A program made the translations under genes and the position numbers. From assembly GCA_016932295.1 (NCBI GenBank), contig JAFGDC010000062.1, forward strand, positions 1-8,672: 8,672 nucleotides of DNA, read 5' to 3'. This stretch comes from a candidate division CSSED10-310 bacterium. GTDB taxonomy: Bacteria; CSSED10-310; JAFGDC01. The notes beneath the pieces are model-generated. The model saw nothing but the letters and a program-made list of their open reading frames with translations. It was not told the DNA's origin and did not search any database. Shown piece after piece: positions 6,112 through 8,672 of this stretch (position 1 is the stretch's first letter; each line of letters begins with the position of its first letter).

Positions 6112-6343
6112 TCCATTCTGGAGAATCATTATGCGGGGCAAGACGATGCGATGGCCTCGTGTGAACCTTTCCTGGAGTCCGACAGGGATGCCGAGCCCGG
6201 TTTGTTGATCCATCACCGCAGGGCTGCTTCGGGGTTGATCACCGCCCGAAGCGATTAAATCGGAACGAGAACCGCCGCCGGGCTGGTCCACTCACTGCCA
6301 TCGTTTACATCATGAACCACGGCCGCTGCGACGCAGGTGCAGG
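6112..6343. other. Intergenic stretch between the two divergent promoters, no gene recognised
   Basis: The whole gene-free interval is 5971-6402; its outer parts hold a promoter in each direction. The central part shows no convincing coding sequence. A minus-strand frame of 70 codons (6079-6291) has no ribosome-binding site, low family character and overlaps the DUF218 promoter. The only clear structure is the inverted repeat GCTTCGGG (6226-6233) / CCCGAAGC (6245-6252), followed by the small dyad CGATT-A-AATCG (6252-6262). Confidence 0.5.
6226..6252. repeat. 8-bp inverted repeat in the intergenic region
   Basis: GCTTCGGG (6226-6233) and CCCGAAGC (6245-6252) are perfect complements separated by 11 nt. 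No T-run follows on either strand. Located between divergent promoters, it could be a protein-binding dyad rather than a terminator. Confidence 0.45.
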
Positions 6344-6372
6344 TTGAGCGGCTGCGGGTGACGTGCTATGTT
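6344..6372 (+). promoter_or_regulatory. yggS: Extended -10 promoter for yggS-yggT
   Basis: TTGAGC (6344-6349), a 17-nt spacer and TATGTT (6367-6372) form a sigma70-type promoter, reinforced by TG one base before the -10 (6364-6365). Transcription would start near 6379, about 24 nt before GTG 6403. This rules out the in-frame GTG at 6337 as the start of yggS. Confidence 0.6.
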
Positions 6373-6402
6373 CGTGTCTGCTCAAGCAATGAGGAGGGGC
6401 AT

Positions 6403-7089
6403 GTGAGTATTCGGGAAAACGTGGCTCATGTAATGGACGGTATCGCACGGGCGGCGGAGCGAAGCGGCCGGCATCCGGCTGCAGTCACGCTGGTGGCGGT
6501 GAGCAAGACATTCGGACCGGAGACGATACGTGAAGCTGTCGCCGCGGGGGTGCGGATTTTCGGAGAGAATCGTTTGCAGGAAGCACTGGACAAGATGGCC
6601 GTTCTGGATTCGGACCTGACCTGGCACTTGGTGGGTCATTTGCAGCGCAACAAGGCCGCCAAGGCAGTGAGTTCGTTTCACATGATCGAGTCCATCGACA
6701 GTGATCGGTTGTTGAGGGAGGTGGATAAACGCGCCGGGCAACAAGCCAGGGTGATGCCGGTATTGTTTGAGGTAAACGTTGCCGGCGAGCGCAGCAAGAC
6801 CGGCATGCCCGTGGGTGAACTGGCGGACCTGGTGATGCTGGCCGGCGAATTGATGCACGTTTCATTGCGGGGTTTGATGGTGGTGCCGCCCTACAGTGCG
6901 GATCCGGAAGCGGGAAGACCGTATTTCCAAGAGATCGTGAGGCTTCGGGACGAGATGACCGCGCTGGGGGTTCCCGGAGTGGATCTCCGGCATCTTTCCA
7001 TGGGGATGAGCAACGATTTCGAGGTGGCGATCGAGGAGGGAGCCACCATTGTGCGTGTTGGCACCGCGTTATTCGGAGGCAGGCGATAG
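6403..7089 (+). CDS. yggS: YggS/PROSC family pyridoxal phosphate homeostasis protein, 228 aa
   Basis: YggS binds pyridoxal 5'-phosphate in the cytoplasm and buffers its level, affecting amino-acid and keto-acid pools; it has no known enzymatic activity. The PLP-binding lysine is Lys35 in TLVAVSKTF. Other family marks are FGENRLQEAL, WHLVGHLQRNKA, EVNVAGERSKTG (the usual Ser/Lys region), LRGLMVVPP, and the phosphate-binding LSMGMSNDFEVAI with the closing RVGTALFG. The length is close to the usual 230 aa. GTG 6403 is taken as the start: GGAGG (6393-6397) lies 5 nt upstream and the N-terminus (VSIRENVAHV) aligns with the family. An ATG at 6401 overlaps it but reads straight into TGA. The gene is followed after 1 nt by yggT. 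No proC lies between them, unlike in many gammaproteobacteria. Confidence 0.96.
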   Translation: MSIRENVAHVMDGIARAAERSGRHPAAVTLVAVSKTFGPETIREAVAAGVRIFGENRLQEALDKMAVLDSDLTWHLVGHLQRNKAAKAVSSFHMIESIDSDRLLREVDKRAGQQARVMPVLFEVNVAGERSKTGMPVGELADLVMLAGELMHVSLRGLMVVPPYSADPEAGRPYFQEIVRLRDEMTALGVPGVDLRHLSMGMSNDFEVAIEEGATIVRVGTALFGGRR

Positions 7090-7090
7090 G

Positions 7091-7912
7091 ATGAACGAAC
7101 TGATCGTGATGGTCTTTGCCTGGCTGTTCAATCTCTTGTTGCTCTTGCTCCTGGTGCGAGTGGCCATGTACCACGTGAGAATGCTGTTCGATCCCTTTGC
7201 AAATCCAATCTATCGGCTCACTGAACCCTTGCTCAGACCATTGCGGCCGGTCACCACCGTCGGCACTCGTGACCTGTCTCCACATGCCGGTCTGCTGCTG
7301 GTGGTTTTGCTGCGCGGTCTGTTTTTCGGTGCTCTGGGAGGAGGCATCGCGGCTGGTGTGCGGCTCAGTTTTTACGACTTGTTCACCCTTCTGCTACAGC
7401 TTATTGCCGGCGCTTTTTTTCTTTCCGCCATGCTGCCGGCATACAGTCAGAACTGGCTTGTCCAGTTTCTTCAGGAGTTTGCCAGGTTGTTTCTGCGGTT
7501 CCTGCCTGTTCGCAGGGTATGGCCGCGGGTTCTGATCGGAGTGGTCATGATGGTGGCAGTCCATGCCCTGGTGACCCTGCCGCTGGTGTATTACGGTAGC
7601 CGGGTGGCGGGTGGAGCGACAATACTCACCATTCATCTGGCGGAAAGTTTTCTGGCCCTCACCAGGATTGTGGATTTTTTCATTGTCGTGGTGCTTGTTG
7701 GCGCGCTGATGACCTGGGTCAGTCCTGATCCGCGCAATCCAATCGTACAGATAGTGTGGGGTATCAGCGAACCATTGCTGCGCCCGTTTCGGGGCATCCT
7801 GCCCTTGATCGCCGGCCTCGATCTGAGCCCCATACTCGCGATTCTGGCAATGTCGCTTGGTGCCTCCGTATACAAGTATAGTATTCACAACCTGGTAAAT
7901 GTACTGGTGTGA
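7091..7912 (+). CDS. yggT: YggT family integral membrane protein, two-domain form, 273 aa
   Basis: ATG 7091 is 1 nt after the yggS stop, with GGAGG (7075-7079) inside the yggS end, so the two are translationally linked. The protein has two YggT repeats. The first has a membrane span at about 4-26, NPIYRLTEPLLRPLRP (38-53), DLSP (61-64) and a span at about 66-88. The second has a span at about 193-210, NPIVQIVWGISEPLLRPFR (216-234), DLSP (244-247) and a final span at about 247-262. Between them lie two more hydrophobic stretches (about 97-115 and 147-168). YggT proteins sit in the inner membrane; links to osmotic tolerance and, in plastids and cyanobacteria, to cytochrome assembly or nucleoid placement have been proposed. 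The precise role is unknown. Confidence 0.92.
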   Translation: MNELIVMVFAWLFNLLLLLLLVRVAMYHVRMLFDPFANPIYRLTEPLLRPLRPVTTVGTRDLSPHAGLLLVVLLRGLFFGALGGGIAAGVRLSFYDLFTLLLQLIAGAFFLSAMLPAYSQNWLVQFLQEFARLFLRFLPVRRVWPRVLIGVVMMVAVHALVTLPLVYYGSRVAGGATILTIHLAESFLALTRIVDFFIVVVLVGALMTWVSPDPRNPIVQIVWGISEPLLRPFRGILPLIAGLDLSPILAILAMSLGASVYKYSIHNLVNVLV

Positions 7913-7913
7913 C

Positions 7914-7958
7914 ATGCGCGGCAGATCACGCCCGACGATCGCTCGAGAAGGTGGATGA
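7914..7958 (+). CDS. 14-codon mini-ORF between yggT and the glycosyltransferase
   Basis: ATG 7914 lies 1 nt after the yggT TGA, and the ORF (MRGRSRPTIAREGG) ends at TGA 7956-7958, 1 nt before the glycosyltransferase ATG. It has no good Shine-Dalgarno of its own, so ribosomes would reinitiate after finishing yggT. Its codons 5-8 cover the left arm of the inverted repeat 7927-7971, so its translation would open that hairpin. It contains the Shine-Dalgarno of the next gene (7948-7954). The peptide is basic and unlike any leader peptide I know; its role is probably the act of translation. Confidence 0.4.
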   Translation: MRGRSRPTIAREGG

Positions 7959-7971
7959 GATGTCGGGCGTG
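7927..7971 (+). promoter_or_regulatory. 10-bp inverted repeat enclosing the glycosyltransferase translation start
   Basis: CACGCCCGAC (7927-7936) and GTCGGGCGTG (7962-7971) are perfect complements around a 25-nt loop. In RNA the Shine-Dalgarno-like AAGGTGG (7948-7954) would be in the loop, and the G of the AUG (7960-7962) would be the first base of the stem. No U-tract follows, so it is not an intrinsic terminator. Confidence 0.6.
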
Positions 7972-8672
7972 CCGCTTGCCTACAGATTGTTGAGCGGGTT
8001 TTTTCGGTGCCGGTTCCGGCAGGGCAGTTCGCAGCCACGGAAGATTTTGTTGGTGAAGACTCACGCCATCGGTGATGTCCTGATGGTGAGTCCGGCTATC
8101 GAGGGATTGCGCCGTTTGTTTCCGGAGGCGCATCTGGCGTTCCTGACCGGCGCTTGGTCGGCTCCCGTGCTTTCGATGTGCGAGGGCTTGGATGATATCA
8201 TCGTGTTCGCCGATGCGGATCTGCATGAGCACCATACCGGTCGGCTCTGGTCGTTAATCAGGCAAATTCGTTCCATGGGTTTCGATACTGCCTTGATTTT
8301 TCATCCCTCGCCCGTGATTCAACTGCTGGTGGCGGCCATGGGGATACCCGGAAGGATCGGATTGGACCATCATGGCAGCGGATTCAGTTGTAACGGCAGG
8401 GTGCCTTGGGTGCCGAACGGCGATCGGTACGCGGGCGATATGTTCTTCGACCTGGTACGGGAGCTTGGCGATCCCGGCGTTCGCCCGCCGCTGCGACTGG
8501 CGGTGCCTGAAGCAGCCCGGGAATCCATCGGGAATCGATTGGCGTCGATCGGCATCGATTCCGGACCACTTGTGGTGATGTGTCCCGGTGGCGGTCGGAA
8601 TCCCCGTGACATGGTGTCAGCCAAACTCTGGTCCTCCGCTGGATATGGCGACTTGGCGGCGGTGCTGGTGGA
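7960..8672 (+). CDS. Glycosyltransferase family 9 (heptosyltransferase-like), 3'-truncated
   Basis: The frame is open to the right edge (237 codons plus 2 bases). ATG 7960 has AAGGTGG (7948-7954) 5 nt upstream. The N-terminal Rossmann lobe starts with PRKILLVKTHAIGDVLM (26-42), the GT9 signature; Asp39 of the GDV motif matches the conserved Asp of WaaC/WaaF. SPAIEGLRRLFPEAHLAFLT (44-63) continues the motif. The second lobe begins at about 204 with VVMCPGGGRNP (205-215) and AKLWS, corresponding to the family's HPGAG and KRWP region that binds the sugar nucleotide. GT9 enzymes such as ADP-heptose:LPS heptosyltransferases add core sugars to lipopolysaccharide at the inner face of the inner membrane. 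The exact donor cannot be read; O-antigen or other GT9 roles are possible. It lies 47 nt after yggT, in the same orientation, and probably shares its transcript. Confidence 0.88.
   Translation, partial: MSGVPLAYRLLSGFFRCRFRQGSSQPRKILLVKTHAIGDVLMVSPAIEGLRRLFPEAHLAFLTGAWSAPVLSMCEGLDDIIVFADADLHEHHTGRLWSLIRQIRSMGFDTALIFHPSPVIQLLVAAMGIPGRIGLDHHGSGFSCNGRVPWVPNGDRYAGDMFFDLVRELGDPGVRPPLRLAVPEAARESIGNRLASIGIDSGPLVVMCPGGGRNPRDMVSAKLWSSAGYGDLAAVLV

Noticed and set aside
5815..6258. 147-codon plus-strand frame across the DUF218 start and the intergenic region
   Set aside because: Half of it is antisense to the well-supported DUF218 gene and the rest shows no protein-like pattern or start signal.
6079..6291. 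70-codon minus-strand ORF that could join the frame at 5967-6107 through a frameshift at the C6/G6 run 6094-6099, suggesting a broken gene
   Set aside because: No Shine-Dalgarno, no recognisable family, composition unlike the real proteins here, and a good promoter match (6082-6111) covers the supposed frameshift site.
6337..6402. Longer yggS reading frame starting at GTG 6337
   Set aside because: It would start upstream of the promoter, has no ribosome-binding site, and adds 22 residues not found in the family; GTG 6403 has a strong site.
7913..7971. Inverted repeat 7927-7971 as an intrinsic terminator ending the yggS-yggT transcript
   Set aside because: No T-run follows, the loop is 25 nt, and the right arm lies in the glycosyltransferase coding sequence.
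1..8672. CRISPR array, transposon ends, tRNA or phage genes
   Set aside because: No regularly spaced repeats, transposase motifs, long terminal inverted repeats or cloverleaf-like sequences were seen on either strand.

Overview
The window looks like part of a Gram-negative bacterial chromosome. It is moderately GC-rich, has Shine-Dalgarno sites and sigma70-type promoters, carries a lipoprotein and a Sec-exported protein, and ends in a family 9 (heptosyltransferase-type) glycosyltransferase typical of lipopolysaccharide assembly. The yggS-yggT pair and the two-domain YggT point towards Pseudomonadota, perhaps a gammaproteobacterial lineage, but nothing seen fixes the genus. There are no rRNA or tRNA genes, insertion sequences, phage genes or CRISPR arrays.

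Layout from left to right. (1) 1-2481 (+): a 5'-truncated molybdenum hydroxylase of the xanthine dehydrogenase/aldehyde oxidoreductase family, with the second [2Fe-2S] domain fused to the molybdopterin-binding part. (2) 2482-2633: a convergent gap with two short hairpins and a possible tiny ORF. (3) 2634-3392 (-): a coiled-coil PspA/IM30-like protein. (4) 3393-3673: a divergent regulatory region with a strong promoter towards the right and a 42-nt structured element in the 5' UTR. (5) 3674-5220 (+): a two-gene unit of a TlpA-like thioredoxin lipoprotein and an exported DUF1573/ASH-repeat protein. (6) 5221-5970 (-): a DUF218 (YdcF-type) protein that resembles the longer fungal form. It abuts the preceding gene tail to tail, both stop codons lying in one palindrome, TGATCA. 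(7) 5971-6402: a divergent intergenic region with a recognisable promoter in each direction. (8) 6403-8672 (+): a tight unit yggS - yggT - 14-codon mini-ORF - glycosyltransferase, running off the right edge.

Functionally the window mixes envelope work with metabolic housekeeping. Envelope genes are the PspA-like protein, the thioredoxin lipoprotein with its DUF1573 partner, YggT and the glycosyltransferase. Housekeeping genes are pyridoxal phosphate homeostasis by YggS and the Mo-hydroxylase. No multi-gene defence or mobile system is visible. The most unusual structure is at 7910-7971: the yggT stop, a 14-codon mini-ORF and the glycosyltransferase start follow each other with 1-nt gaps. A perfect 10-bp inverted repeat there places the ribosome-binding site in the loop and the last base of the start codon in the stem. 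This looks like a translational-coupling switch and is the first thing to test.
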